From contig JAJEKV010000041.1 in the NCBI GenBank assembly GCA_021234155.1, positions 13,092,689 through 13,156,688 on the forward strand: a stretch of 64,000 nt of DNA, read 5' to 3'. A model generated the notes under the pieces. That model did not search any database. It saw only the letters and a list, made by a program, of their open reading frames with translations, and was not told where the DNA came from. Positions 47,551 through 58,257 of the stretch are shown here, in pieces; positions within the stretch are counted from its first letter, which is position 1; the number at the start of each line of letters is the position of its first letter. The position numbers and the translations under genes are program-made. The stretch is from Isoetes taiwanensis. Its lineage: Eukaryota > Streptophyta > Lycopodiopsida > Isoetales > Isoetaceae.

Positions 47551-48705
47551 CTTACTCCATTTTCGGATCTGATAGAACCTTCTGGAACCATTTTATGTAT
47601 ATAGGACAAGCCATGCGGAAACTTTGGCTTGCGGCGTATGGAGCCACTATTGACAAAACAAAATGCCTAAAGGGAAGTGGAAACACAAAGATCTATTGTT
47701 AATCAAAAAAGATTGAACATTTTGTAGGTTAGATCTAAAAGTGTGCCAAAAATAGCCACTAGATCGGTTGGGCCGAGGGGCAAACAGCACCTAACTGTTC
47801 TTTCTGGAGGACAAGCCATGCGGTTTCTTACTGCGCCTAAAGCAACTTAAGAACCCTAAATGACCTGTTGGCAATTCTTCAGAATCATGCTTTTCATCTG
47901 TAAATAGCAGCTAAAAACCAGAGATAAAGGAAAATCGGCCAGATTATTGGAGGATCCGGCCTCTTTCAAAGGTCGAAATGATCTTTTGGCTAATCGATAG
48001 GGAGATCCGGCCAAAGCTCTTCGTCTGATACGAAAATTGTCTGTAACAGGCCGCGACCCGTTATCAGCCAGTTAATAATCTTAATATAATGATTCATTAG
48101 ATTAACTAATTAAATGATTTATCCAAATAAAGACCATAGATAACTATATCGTAAATTCACGAGGCAAATGAAGCCTAAATACATTGAGCCTGAGTCGTTT
48201 TTCAAGCCAACTTTGTTTTCTAGTTTTCCGTTCTGGCAAATTATAATTATAGGAATGCCGAATATCTCGATAATGGATAACAACACCATTCTAGGGGGTA
48301 ACCCTAGGCAGTAACAAGGACCTTACCAAATCAAGTTGGATACACGTTCATAAATAATAATTCTTGAGTTAGGATATCCATAGGAAAAAATATGGAAATC
48401 GCTCATGTTGCTAGCCTGGATTGCACCTTGGTCTGCCCACAACTCTCCGGGGAGAATAAGCAGAAACCGAGGTTGCGAGTGTTAAGCACTCAGCACTAGT
48501 GAGTGGGCACTGACAAAGCTCGCTAGTGCGGACTCGACGCTGGTCACGTCGAGTTGCTTCTAGGTGAAGGTATTTTCCCGAGCTAGAGACCCGTAGCTTA
48601 GGGAGACCGCAACATATTACTTGGGACTTGGGGACGACGTGTAGGATCTTAGGCTTTGTGTGAAGTATTTCCGTAACAGCAAGTGTCGGGCGAAGGACCG
48701 TCACA
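47551..48705 (+). repeat. Chromovirus B 3' LTR, right part
   Basis: Continues the alignment to copy A (16330-17360), more diverged in its first half than its second. Conserved phrases include TTAAGCACTCA, GTCGAGTTGCTTCTAGGTGA and GAAGTATTTCCGTAA. It ends GACCGTCACA, the complement of the LTR start. Confidence 0.85.
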
Positions 48706-48839
48706 CTTCTAGACTGTCATCACTCAGTGCATAATACAAGTGTCCCAGTACGTGTTAATAGTGAACTCCACTCCTAAATACTTGTATATTTACACTATGG
48801 GGCCTATTAGATGACAATTTCCACAAAAGATCAACCTTT

Positions 48840-49046
48840 TTAATGAGTTGTTATCATTACAGGTGCTAGTTGTAATGTCAACCTTAATCTTGGGTCTAGG
48901 GGTGCTCCTCCATCCAGCTCAAACTCAGGCAATTCATCGTCTAAATGAATGTCCTCGAGGGCAGGTATTATGCCCTCTTCAGGCGGATGCACTTCAGGCA
49001 ATCTGTCAAAAAGTCCAGCTGGCATATCAGGCACAGGTTCAGACAT
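48840..49046 (-). CDS. Leader reading frame of element E
   Basis: A 68-codon frame that starts 2 bases after the minus-strand PBS. The product (MSEPVPDMPAGLFDRLPEVH...) is strongly acidic and Pro-rich with no domain recognised. The position just downstream of the PBS is where gag begins in plant LTR elements, so this may be the start of a gag gene cut off by chromovirus B at 48705. It may also be a chance frame. Confidence 0.35.
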   Translation of the reverse strand: MSEPVPDMPAGLFDRLPEVHPPEEGIIPALEDIHLDDELPEFELDGGAPLDPRLRLTLQLAPVMITTH

Positions 49047-49048
49047 TA

Positions 49049-49061
49049 GGCTCTGATACCA
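49049..49061 (-). promoter_or_regulatory. Element E primer-binding site (minus strand)
   Basis: GGCTCTGATACCA on the + strand is the reverse complement of TGGTATCAGAGCC. One base separates it from the LTR edge at 49063, so a minus-strand LTR element lies here with its left LTR to the right in window coordinates. Confidence 0.85.
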
Positions 49062-49062
49062 C

Positions 49063-49609
49063 TGTTACAGCACAAAAAATTTTAATCTATGCCCGCGTGT
49101 GCCACGCCGATCAGTACCGCCCACACCTTGGATCCCAGATCCCCCACCTGACCGCAACGACTTGCTGCTTATCCAGAGCTTGCACAGCAGACCGGTTCCT
49201 TCCAAGGAATCCTCCTTGAATGGTATCCACCGGATTCCAAGCCCAATCTGACTCCTGGCAGTAACAAATGCCTTGGGGCCACACCCACAACCTCGGAATC
49301 CCAATCCGAGCTCAAGGCTCAACTTTTAAATCAATTCTCTAAGATTTATAGCAGAAATCTTTCTGATCCAGATTCCTCCTCTGCTCGAATTCTTCCCCTA
49401 GGCTTTATAATACTCCATCTTGAGTTAACTAGCAGTCTTAGATGTTCAAAACTGGCCAGCTCCTGCTTTCATTCGATCTGATTCCATGCTCTTGAGTTAA
49501 CCCATCGATCTGGCAGCTGGATTCCATCCACGAACTTGCTTCTCTGATTCAATATCAGGTTTATAAGACCCATCGAACCATTATTCGCCACATGTCCTCT
49601 TTTATAACA
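49063..49609 (-). repeat. Element E LTR, ~547 bp (right edge tentative)
   Basis: On the minus strand the LTR ends GTGCTGTAACA next to the PBS. The first matching start is TGTTATAAAAGAGG at 49609, giving TGTTA...TAACA ends. A TATA-like TTATAAAG (49410-49403, minus strand) sits ~200 bases into the LTR. A second LTR is not in the window; the body is truncated at the chromovirus B edge. Confidence 0.6.
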
Positions 49610-49652
49610 TAAATATCCTTAGCTAACATATTTATCTTATACAAGAAATTTA

Positions 49653-49676
49653 TCGCGGCGGCCAAGGCCGCCGCGA
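49653..49676. repeat. Perfect 24-base GC palindrome
   Basis: TCGCGGCGGCC, AA, GGCCGCCGCGA: 11-base perfectly complementary arms around a 2-base centre, in an AT-rich setting. It could be two abutting element termini or a hairpin; no function is assigned. Confidence 0.95.
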
Positions 49677-50359
49677 ACATTTCTTTTGTCCAACTCATGG
49701 CAAAGTAGTTTTGTTCATCTATGGACTTGCGAAATTGAACTAAATGTGTCTAAGTTGGAGAACTCTAACCTTCAATTTTTTTCTCAAAAACCTCAAAAGC
49801 AATGCAAACGCATCTCAACTAGTCTATGCAATTTCATTCTTATCAACATTTTACCAATGGACATTATAGAAAACACCCGCAGATAAATGCAATGTTACAC
49901 GCTTTTACGTAGTCCTGGCGAAAATTCTAGATATGATAGGTGTTTGTGCGAGAAAACATGAAAAGAATTTATAAGATAAATGCAGGTTATATGCTTCTCC
50001 ATAGTCCTGGCTAAAAAACTAGATATGATAGTTGTTTGAACGAGAAAACATGAAAACAATCCAAGATACGGTATCTAGCTTGTACATTTTCTCACATTTT
50101 GCACATGCGGCATGACACTCTTGCTCTCAGTCCAATTCAAGTCTCCTTCTTCTCCTGGGAAGCGCAACAAATTATATCCAAATCGATTCGACTTGCTATT
50201 AAAATCAATACAATATATAGTACTTTTACCGTTTGTTGCAGCATGAACTGGGCCAAATTATTGTAGAAAGATCAGGTTGTATTTGAGCTCTTGAAGGCCC
50301 AAGAACTATTTCCGATTGAAAGATCCATGTTTTTTAATAGCCAATGTCCTGTACGTTAA

Positions 50360-50740
50360 CTAGAATTTTAATTGAGATGTTAAATACCAAAATGGGACCA
50401 TTGAAATCATGGGTCCACTTGGCTGGACGGGGTTGGTTGGACCAAAACTAAGGGAGAGACCCCCTTCTGTGCATCGTGACAGAGGCAGGAACCCGGATTG
50501 AGAACCCTTTGTGTTGAGGGTCATGGCAAGGCCAATCGAGATGGTATCAGGCCAATTGAGCCTGGAGGATACTCCAATCAGGTAGCCGTAGATTAATCTT
50601 GGCATTCCGAGTTTGGCAATTTTGTTACAAACTCCAGGTGTTGGTAAATAGTGCTGGGTGTTGTGAGCGATCTCCAAGCGCAGGGAGTAGGAAGCAAACC
50701 AGTTGGGCCCTTCTTCGGCGTTGTTTCTTTTCCAGTATCA
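50360..50740 (-). CDS. Possible minus-strand exon, unknown product
   Basis: The frame stays open from about 50740 to 50360 (about 125 codons; first ATG at 50677). Segments include WKRNNAEEGPNWFASYSLRL, MPRLIYGYLIGVSSRLNW and LSLSFGPTNPVQPSGPMISM. Composition is protein-like, with no signal peptide or recognised motif. CAG/CTG are normal here, so the frame is unlikely to be distorted. It might be an exon of a gene or a fragment of an unrecognised element. Confidence 0.35.
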
Positions 50741-50831
50741 ATGAAGCATACAGTAAGTTATTATGAATCTCGCTTCTTGTCTGCTGTTGAAGCAGCTTGC
50801 TAAAACCCTTGCCTTGGCAACCCTAGTTTGA

Positions 50832-51140
50832 ATGGGGCGAGCTGTGGCAAGATATGGTGGATGGCGCCAGAAGATGCAGCAGAAGTTGGATATGGCGAAT
50901 CATTGGCAGCCAATTGTAGACGCAGAATCAACTGCAGACCAGGCGATTGCCCTGCCACAAGAATCAATCGCACCCTTTGGCGGTGCCCCAGTCCTGCTAC
51001 AACTCAATTTTGAAGCAACACAGAAACACGAAAATAGGCTAAATCAATTGCTGCAACAGCGGAATAACAGCGGAATTTGCAGTCGTGCAGATTGTAAATT
51101 GAGGCTTGCATTTCACAGACCCAATTTGGCCGGCAGGTGA
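50832..51140 (+). CDS. Possible + strand exon, unknown product
   Basis: A 102-codon frame (MGRAVARYGGWRQKMQQKLD...) with Gln-rich and polar stretches (NRLNQLLQQRNNS). No domain recognised. Only the presence of an open frame in a CAG-rich segment supports it, and CAG-rich sequence favours chance Gln-rich frames. Confidence 0.2.
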   Translation: MGRAVARYGGWRQKMQQKLDMANHWQPIVDAESTADQAIALPQESIAPFGGAPVLLQLNFEATQKHENRLNQLLQQRNNSGICSRADCKLRLAFHRPNLAGR

Positions 51141-53356
51141 AAATACCCAGTAGCGTGGATACTGCAATGCTGCTTTTGCTGAATCTGAGAATGGGTTTCT
51201 TTTGCAATACGATTGTCAAATTAGGCTATTCGATTAGGAAAGAAGCACTCTTGCTACTGTCAATTTTTCAATTTTTGGTCAGCGAATTTGTCATTTCCTG
51301 TCCCCAATCCCAAATAGAGAAAACCTGAGTGGTGCCCAATTTTTGCAAAAACTTCCCCGGAAAATTCTATCCAAAACTTGTACCCAGGAAAAAGCATAGC
51401 ACACATGTCACCAAAATATCAAAGCACAAAAGAATCGAATCTTCGGTAACTCAATTATATATGTGTAGATGTAGATCAGTGTATGGCAAAGTATTTCAAA
51501 TGAATGGGAAAATTTCCTTCTACTCTTAGGATGAACAGGCATATGCAGATTTGAATGGGACTTATCCTACTAATAAAATTTTAGTTCGGAAAATTGCCTT
51601 CAGCTCTCATAAACAAAAGGACACTAAAACAAATTTGTAGCCTACAAAGAAACCGCAATATAGTATTAAATTGTAGCAAAAATAATATAAACAGGTCATG
51701 TTCCTAGGAAAATGTGCCTTTAATGAGTAATATTTCGTCAATGAGTAGCTTACTGCAGCAAAGTTAAAAGTCCTCCATATTTAGCTCCCTCTAATGAGAT
51801 GTGAAGTGTCCATGTGGAACTTGTTCCTTGGTTCCTGAACTTATTCTTTACTAACCAACTATATTAAAAACTCCTATAACTTATTTTTTGTACCAGAAAA
51901 AATCCTACCTATATAAAAATGAACCGGAAAAATCCTTATACGCCTCTTTTTTGACCGGCCGTATATCCTACTATATTTCAAGTGAATCGGAAAATCATTT
52001 TTTGAACCGGAAATTCTGTGAAGCGCCTAGGACTTTGCCACACATAGATATAGATATTAATAACATTGGCCCCTAGTAAGTTATATTAACATTAATATAA
52101 CTTTGCCAACCATGCACCCATATGAATTTCTTGCCTCCGCAACCCCGCTAGCTCTTCCTGCACTAATACTTAGTAATATTAGTGCCCCGCCTAGCAACCC
52201 ATTACCCGTTGCTTAGCCATTATCACCATTTACCCCGCATCCCGTCACCGTAGACTGGTTACAGTCAACACGGCCCATTAAATCACAATTGCCCGGCAAT
52301 CGCAACCAACAGTACCCCTGCTCATGGACGTCCGTCAAGGACCCGATTCCGTCTATGCCCTTGGGAGCACCTGTAACACCATCATTGAAGAGGGATTGTT
52401 GCCCGCAAAGGGCAACATGCTAATTGTGTTCTATGCCTTCAAGTCAGGTTAAGTCATTTCTGAAGACTAGGTCAAAAGATTGGAAGAGCTTGGTAGTCAA
52501 CATTGGTATGGAGGTCAAAAGATGCTAACTTTCTAGGTCAACAAGTACTCAAGCCAAAAGTTCACAAGAGGTACTCTATTTGGAATCAAATGCTTAGTTA
52601 AAGAATATGCTCTAGAAGAATCTGGGTTATGAAGTTTGGAAGACATAGTTTGAAGATTGGAAATTATGAGTTTGGAAGACCCCATGGTGTATAGTTTCTA
52701 ATCTTTCCCTTTGCTCCACCCCACTACTCCCATTTTAGTCTTTTTAGCTCAACATTGTTTTCATATCCATTGTTCATTCCCTTGCCATTATTGCTTTACC
52801 ATAATTGCCATCTCCTTCAAATTCCCTATTGATTTCTTCAATGTGCCATCTTGCCTATTTCAAAACCAACTTAAGCCTTTGCCTCAAAAAATATCATTTC
52901 TTTTTCCTTATTTTTCCTTGCCACCCCAATGGTCCCTCATAATTTCTTTTACCTTCATTTTTATTCCATCATGTCTTCAGTGGTATATTCCCAACTTTGC
53001 TAAAAAATGCTTCAAAGATTCCCTATCTTCTTGCACGTGTGGGCAATCATTCCTATGGTCATTGGGCTACAATTTTCTTTAAGTATTTTATGGGTACAAA
53101 CCTTTGAACCATTGGCCAAGCTTTCAAAATGGTAGAATCTGACATATCTGAGGGGTATATTCCTAGAAAAATCTGGCTTAGTATCAGGCAATTATGCAAA
53201 AATACGGGTGAAGAACCCTAGAAGCTGGAAATCCTCGAATCATGCCTTCCAGCTCCATTCTCTCACGAGACCACCCTATTCTTGGATTAGGAACTTAAGC
53301 AATAGAATAAGCCTAAATTTACTACCTAAAATCACTTTGAAAGCCGGGAGATTCGA

Positions 53357-54419
53357 GTTTCTTGAGTTAACATAATGTTTTTTTTTACAAGGTATTGGTT
53401 TCTGATTCTACAATGTAGTCTTTGCAAAACCCCTTTTGTTTCCTTCCTAAGATTTCTTTGCTGATTCAAGTTTAGGCCCTCTGTTTGCTTCTAACTCTTG
53501 GATGGCTGCCGGATTGTTCATAGCGGCCGACCTTTAGCTTCAATCAACAAAGCGGATTCTTATGCACTGCTTGGTAGGATTATTCCACGCCCTTTTCCAT
53601 GTCACCGCAGTCGGTCAAGCGGTGGCCACAAGGATGCATTTATATTGTAGGTTTGGAACTTTAATCGAACCATAAAGGTGAATCATGCATTACCTTTAAG
53701 CTAGAGATGGAGCATCCAAAATCATATGGATTGATAAACAATGGTGTCATTGTGAAAGAGAAATAGTTGTAGCGGAAGTAACAATATGTGCGCATAATAG
53801 CGGGGGTTTTCTTTGTGTTGCAAACTTTATGACTTTTCGAGAATAATGGGATCAAATTCAAAAAGCTACGGTGATGAAAGCCTCAAATGAATTCTAGTTT
53901 TTTTCTGGTTTGAATTCTAAAAGTTTTATCACACCGGGGGGGGCGTCCCTAAGGCCAGAAGGGGCCAAAAAATTTTGCAACACAAATCATTAACATCAAC
54001 ATATAAAAATTAAATTCCCCAATACATAACAACCAACACATAATAGACCATTGACATTAACAACCAACACATAACTACCATTGACATTAATTAACACAAC
54101 CATTCGTCCAACACATTTTAAATTAAAATCCCCTTAAACCCCTTTGGTTTGGGTGCATATTCACGGGGGGTGGCGTAGAACGCGTGAGCCCCTCATAATT
54201 GTATTTTGCGTCTGTCTGAAATCAACACCATATAGTATTAAAGCGAAATCTCAAAGTATTTTGTGAATCTTGTTATCTCTGGTATAGCAAATTTTGTACT
54301 TGCATACCCCACAAGCGAGGAACTTTCGTGCGGTATAGATTAAGGAATAAAGGGGTGAATATGTCTATCCAGCGACTCGTTGCCGGAGTCACCCCGTGTG
54401 AATATGCACCCAAACCAAA
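53357..54419. mobile_element. Compound insertion in element D left LTR
   Basis: Present only in the left LTR. The first ~780 bases (53357-54139) are unrecognised and end in an A/C-rich stretch with repeats of ACCATTGACATTAA. The last 283 bases form a terminal-inverted-repeat element. The left breakpoint is near GATTCGAG, where the uninterrupted LTR reads GATTCGAA. I cannot tell whether it arrived in one event or two. Confidence 0.65.
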
Positions 54420-54422
54420 GGG
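54140..54422. mobile_element. 283 bp element with perfect 25 bp terminal inverted repeats (MITE)
   Basis: CCCTTTGGTTTGGGTGCATA opens the left arm (54140-54164). The right arm (54398-54422) is its exact reverse complement over 25 bases, and similarity continues inward imperfectly (GGGGGGTGGCG against GAGTCACCCC). AAAC precedes and follows the arms, a possible 4-base target duplication. No coding capacity. Size and structure fit a miniature inverted-repeat transposable element; superfamily not assigned. Confidence 0.85.
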
Positions 54423-55423
54423 AAACACAACCTCGACATTTTTGAAGGCGGGGCGCATCAAACCTCGACATTGATACATCTTTGAGCATGATCGAAGATG
54501 TTCTTGAAGTATCACGAGTGTTCCACGATCGATCTCGAGAAAATTGGGCCCCATATTCTTGATTTGATACTATTTATTGACCTTCTAAGCTATTTTGATG
54601 ATTGATCTATGTTCCTAAGACTCTTATTTACCTTGTATTACCTTCATATCAATGAAAATTGGTGCCAAGTATTCAAAAGTTGGTTGTCATGATCCTTTAG
54701 TATTTTGCATCACAAACATTTCTCTGATGAAGAATTCCTTCATTTTTTCACGCATATGACCATCTTGCACTTCCTATCCCATCTTATTTGCACCTGTGTG
54801 CACAAAAATTTCAAAATAATCCCATTCCAAACTCAAGTTACCATTTTTTGCATTCTGTCTGATACAAGTTTAGACTGATATCCACAAAATAGTGCCAAAA
54901 AAATAGTTTTAGTGATTCAAATCATGATTTGACAGCATGCACCTTACTTTGAAATCTATATTGCATCTTAGTTTTGGAATTTCTTCAAAATTCAACCTAC
55001 AACTCAAGTTACAAAACTCTGAGCTCTGTTTGTAGTTTTGACTGATATTGACCAAAATTTGACCCAACTTTGAGATCGAATATCTTACAAATTAAAACTC
55101 AGACTTGGTCAAGATTTTCACCCTTGCTTGCCTACAACTTTTACGAACAAGTCCACGGTCATCGACCTTGAAAATCAATCTGCCTATGAGATGCATCGAT
55201 TTGAGTAAGAGGTCCATATTCGAGTGGGAAAGGTATGAGAACTTCATGTAACGAGCTTTTTTTTTGAGAAATTCTTATGTAGGCCTGATCACCTTAAGTG
55301 ATCTGGAGGTTCTAACCCCAACTTGAGTGAAAACTCAAGTTGGCTCTTTAATTTGACTCTCTAAGCCCGGTTGGGGTCAACATCTTGGAGGTTCTCTAGA
55401 GATCTTCACGGATCTCGAGAACT

Positions 55424-56490
55424 CATGGCTCCAAAACAAAAATTTCCAGCAGAACAAGAGCCATTAGAAGATATTGATACATCGGATCATTGTAGAAAGG
55501 CCATTGCAAGTTTTCAACTAGCACCTTCAAAACATGCCATACCAATTTGAGTTGAATGTCCACTGTTCCTTTTGCCTACTTTTGATTCCGGCATGAGTGC
55601 TAACAACTTCTTGAGAATATTTGAGGATTATTACGGGGATTATGGCTTCAAGAAGGGATGCAAGCTCTCGGAGTTCGAAAATGTTTCAAAGAAGAAAGTG
55701 AAGGCTGGTGCTTGGTTAACTTATGAAAAGTTAATGGGCACCACTTCATGGGATGAACTTGTCAAGAAGTTTACGGATAGATTTGGTAAGTTAGCTGCTC
55801 CCAAAGATTTGGTTAATGAGTTGCAAAGTTTTCTATACATGCGGGGAGAGTGTAAATCGGTACAAAGAAAGATTTAGCACATTTATGGCGGTGTCAAAGA
55901 ACCACAGGTCACAATTCCCACACTTTTTTAGTTCTTTGCTTTCATCAATGGTGCGGAAAGGAGACCCGGATATCAAAGGAAATTGCTCAAGATCCAAAGG
56001 CTTTCTTTGAAGGATTGATTCCATATACAAAGTTTTTGCCAAACCCTCTTGTCGACTCAAATGCTCTCTACTTTGCACGATAAGCACCATATCTCTCACC
56101 ATGGCCATGATCCTTTTTATCCACGATGCTCTTGATGCACATTATGATCATCACCCTTCCATTCCGGTTTATGCCATCTGAGAAAGAAAAGAAGAAATCT
56201 AAAGAGGAGGAAGCTAGTTCTCAAGTTGCGAGAGGTTAAATCAGACCTATCTAAGGTTACTGAGGCTTTAGCAGAATTAACCAAACAACTAGTTGAGCTC
56301 AAAACTGCAAGAACAGGTAAAACTTACCCTGAATGTGTTCATTACAATAGGAATACTCATCCATCAGAAATCTGCTATTGGCAAGTGTGTCCTAAATGCA
56401 ATAGAAAAGGCCACTTTGGAAAAGAATGTCCTGTTTGTTCTTTCTGCAAAGAAGTTGGTCATACTGATGTTAAGTGTCTTTGTTAAAGAA
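55424..56490 (+). pseudogene. gag: Element D gag with two zinc knuckles
   Basis: The first ATG after the LTR (55424) opens MAPKQKFPAEQEPLEDIDTS. One break occurs before 55572, after which a 101-codon frame carries FLRIFEDYYGDYGF and TTSWDELVKKFTDRFG. The W..L...F..RF pattern is that of the retrotransposon gag domain. The reading changes frame near 55858 and again before 56226, where ELTKQLVELKTARTG leads to CPKCNRKGHFGKEC and CSFCKEVGHTDVKC. These are two C-X2-C-X4-H-X4-C knuckles (56391-56432 and 56439-56480) for RNA binding. The gene ends at about 56486, only ~65 bases before the right LTR, so there is no room for pol. Confidence 0.85.
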
Positions 56491-56552
56491 TACTTTATAA
56501 AGCGGGAACAAGAAAAGAGGTCGAGAACCTAAGCCCCACAGTGAGATTTCTT

Positions 56553-58257
56553 TGAAGTTTGGAAGACATAGTTTGAAGATTGGAAATTATGAGTTTGGAA
56601 GACCCCATGGTGTATAGTTTCTAATCTTTCCCTTTGCTCCACCCCACTACTCCCATTTTAGTCTTTTTGGCTCAACATTGTTTTCATATCCATTGTTCAT
56701 TCCCTTGCCATTATTGCTTTACCATAATTGCCATCTCCTTCAAATTCCCTATTGATTTCTTCAATGTGCCATTATCTTGCCTATTTCAAAACCAACTTAA
56801 GCCTTTGCCTCAAAAAATATCATTTCTTTTTCCTTATTTTTCCTTGCCACCCCAATGGTCCCTCATAATTTCTTTTACCTTCATTCTTATTCCATCATGT
56901 CTTCAGTGGTATATTCCCAACTTTGCTAACAAAATGCTTCAAAGATTCCCTATCTTCTTGCACGTGTGGGCAATCATTCCTATGGTCATTGGGCTACAAT
57001 TTTCTTTAAGTATTTTATGGGTACAAGCCTTTGAACCATTGGCCAAGCTTTCAAAAATGGCCGAATCAGACATATCTCTGAGGTATATTCCTAGAAAAAT
57101 CTGGCTGTCGTCAGCCATATTATGCAAAAATACAGCTGAAGAACCCTAGAACTGGAAATCCGGCTCGAATCATGCCTTCCCGCGCTCCATTCTCTCTGAG
57201 ACCACCCTATTCTTGGATTCCGGAACTTAAGCAATAGAATAAGCCTAAATTTACTACCTAAAATCACTGAAACCGAGATTCGAAACTATATACAGGGGAA
57301 ACACAACCTCGACATTTTTCGAAGGCCCAGACGCATCAAACCTCGACATTGATACATGCTGAGCATGATCTGAAGACGTTCTTGAAGTATCTGAGTGTTC
57401 CACAGTCTGATCTGAGAAAATTGGACTGATATTCTTGATTTGATACTATTTATTGACCTTCTAAGCTATTTTGATGATTGATCTATGTTCCTAAGGCTCT
57501 TATTTACCTTGTATTACCTTCATATCAATGAAAATTGGTTTGCCAAGTATTCAAAAAGTTGGTTGTCATGATCCTTTAGTATTTTTGCATCACAAACATT
57601 TCTCTGATGAAGAATTCCTTCATTTTTCACGCATATGACCATCGCGCCGTCTCCCATCTTATTTGCACTGTGTGCATAAAATTTCAAAATAATCCCATTC
57701 CAAACTCAAGTTACCATTTTTTGCATTAAATGCGATACAAGTTTAGGCGATATCCACAAAAGCGATTGCCAAAAAAATAGTTTTAGTGATTCAAATCATG
57801 ATTTGACAGCATGCACCTTACCTTTGAAATCTATATTGCATCTTAGTTTTGGAATTTCTTCAAAATTCAACCTACAACTCAAGTTACAAAACTCTGAGCT
57901 CTGTTTGTAGTTTTGATTGATATTGACCAAAATTTAACCCAACTTTGAGATCGAATATCTTACAAATTAAAACTCAGACTTGGTCAAGATTTTCACCTTT
58001 GCTTGCCTACAACGTTTCTGAACAAGTCACAGTCATCTGACCTTGAAAATCAATCGCCTATGAGATGCATCGATTTGAGTAAGAGGTCCATATTCGAGTG
58101 GGAAAGGTATGAGAACTTCTGTGGCGAGCTTTTTCTTTGAGAAATTCTTGTGTAGGCCCGATCACCTTAAGTGATGCGGAGGTTCTAACCCCAACTTGAG
58201 TGAAAACTCAAGTTGGCTCTTTGTGTTTGACTCTCTAAGCCAGGTTGGGGGTCAACA
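56553..58257 (+). repeat. Element D right LTR, uninterrupted
   Basis: 1705 bases, the reference copy. A 171-codon hydrophobic frame at 56634-57149 exists only because this copy has lost stops found in the left LTR, so it is not called as a gene. The stem with GAAA loop recurs at 58193-58214. Confidence 0.92.

Larger units (their letters stand above)
40172..48705 (+). mobile_element. Ty3/gypsy chromovirus, copy B (5'-truncated, with nested C)
   Basis: Homologous to copy A from 12213 on. It starts abruptly inside gag where the tandem array ends (GGGAGGAATTATAGAGATGA at 40171) and runs through protease, RT, RNase H, integrase and chromodomain to the LTR at 43955. The LTR is split at 44342 by element C and resumes at 47551, ending CCGTCACA at 48705. 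Copies A and B share many frame breaks but differ in many small indels, usually around former CAG/CTG sites. Confidence 0.9.
49610..52629. other. Intergenic region retaining CAG/CTG, few features
   Basis: Mostly unannotated. It holds a perfect palindrome (49653), a 105-codon minus-strand frame (50360-50677), a 102-codon + strand frame (50832-51140) and ~50 bp similar phrases at 49860-50060 (AGATATGATAGGTGTTTG and AGATATGATAGTTGTTTG). 51890-52030 has several short GAA(C/T)CGGAAAA phrases. 52100-52440 is C-rich with no open frame of note. No transposon protein was found. Confidence 0.45.
52630..55382 (+). repeat. Element D left LTR (with 1.06 kb insertion)
   Basis: Matches 56553-58257 over 52630-53356 and again from about 54420 to 55382. 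Between those points the right LTR has only a few bases (AACTATATACAGG), so about 1.06 kb was added here. The final 60 bases include a 9-base stem closed by a GAAA loop (55320-55341). Confidence 0.9.
52630..58257 (+). mobile_element. Gag-only LTR retrotransposon D
   Basis: Two direct copies of a ~1.7 kb sequence (52630-55382, interrupted; 56553-58257) flank a 1170-base interior that encodes gag with two zinc knuckles and no pol. LTRs begin TGAAGTTTGGAAGAC and end TTGGGGTCAACA (right copy GGGGGTCAACA), so TG...CA. Flanks read GGGTTA on the left and GGGATC on the right; a clean target duplication is not evident. No standard PBS is seen after the left LTR (TCTTGGAGGTTCTC). It is unrelated to element C in LTR or gag sequence. 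Confidence 0.85.

Noticed and set aside
48848-49219. 123-codon + strand frame
   Set aside because: It runs antisense across the element E interior, PBS and LTR.
49653-49676. Palindrome as a Helitron 3' hairpin
   Set aside because: No CTRR end follows at the usual distance on either strand and no Rep/helicase remnant was seen.
56634-57149. 171-codon hydrophobic frame in the element D right LTR, looking membrane-like
   Set aside because: The left LTR copy (52711) shifts frame after ~120 codons; this is T/C-rich LTR sequence, not a conserved protein.
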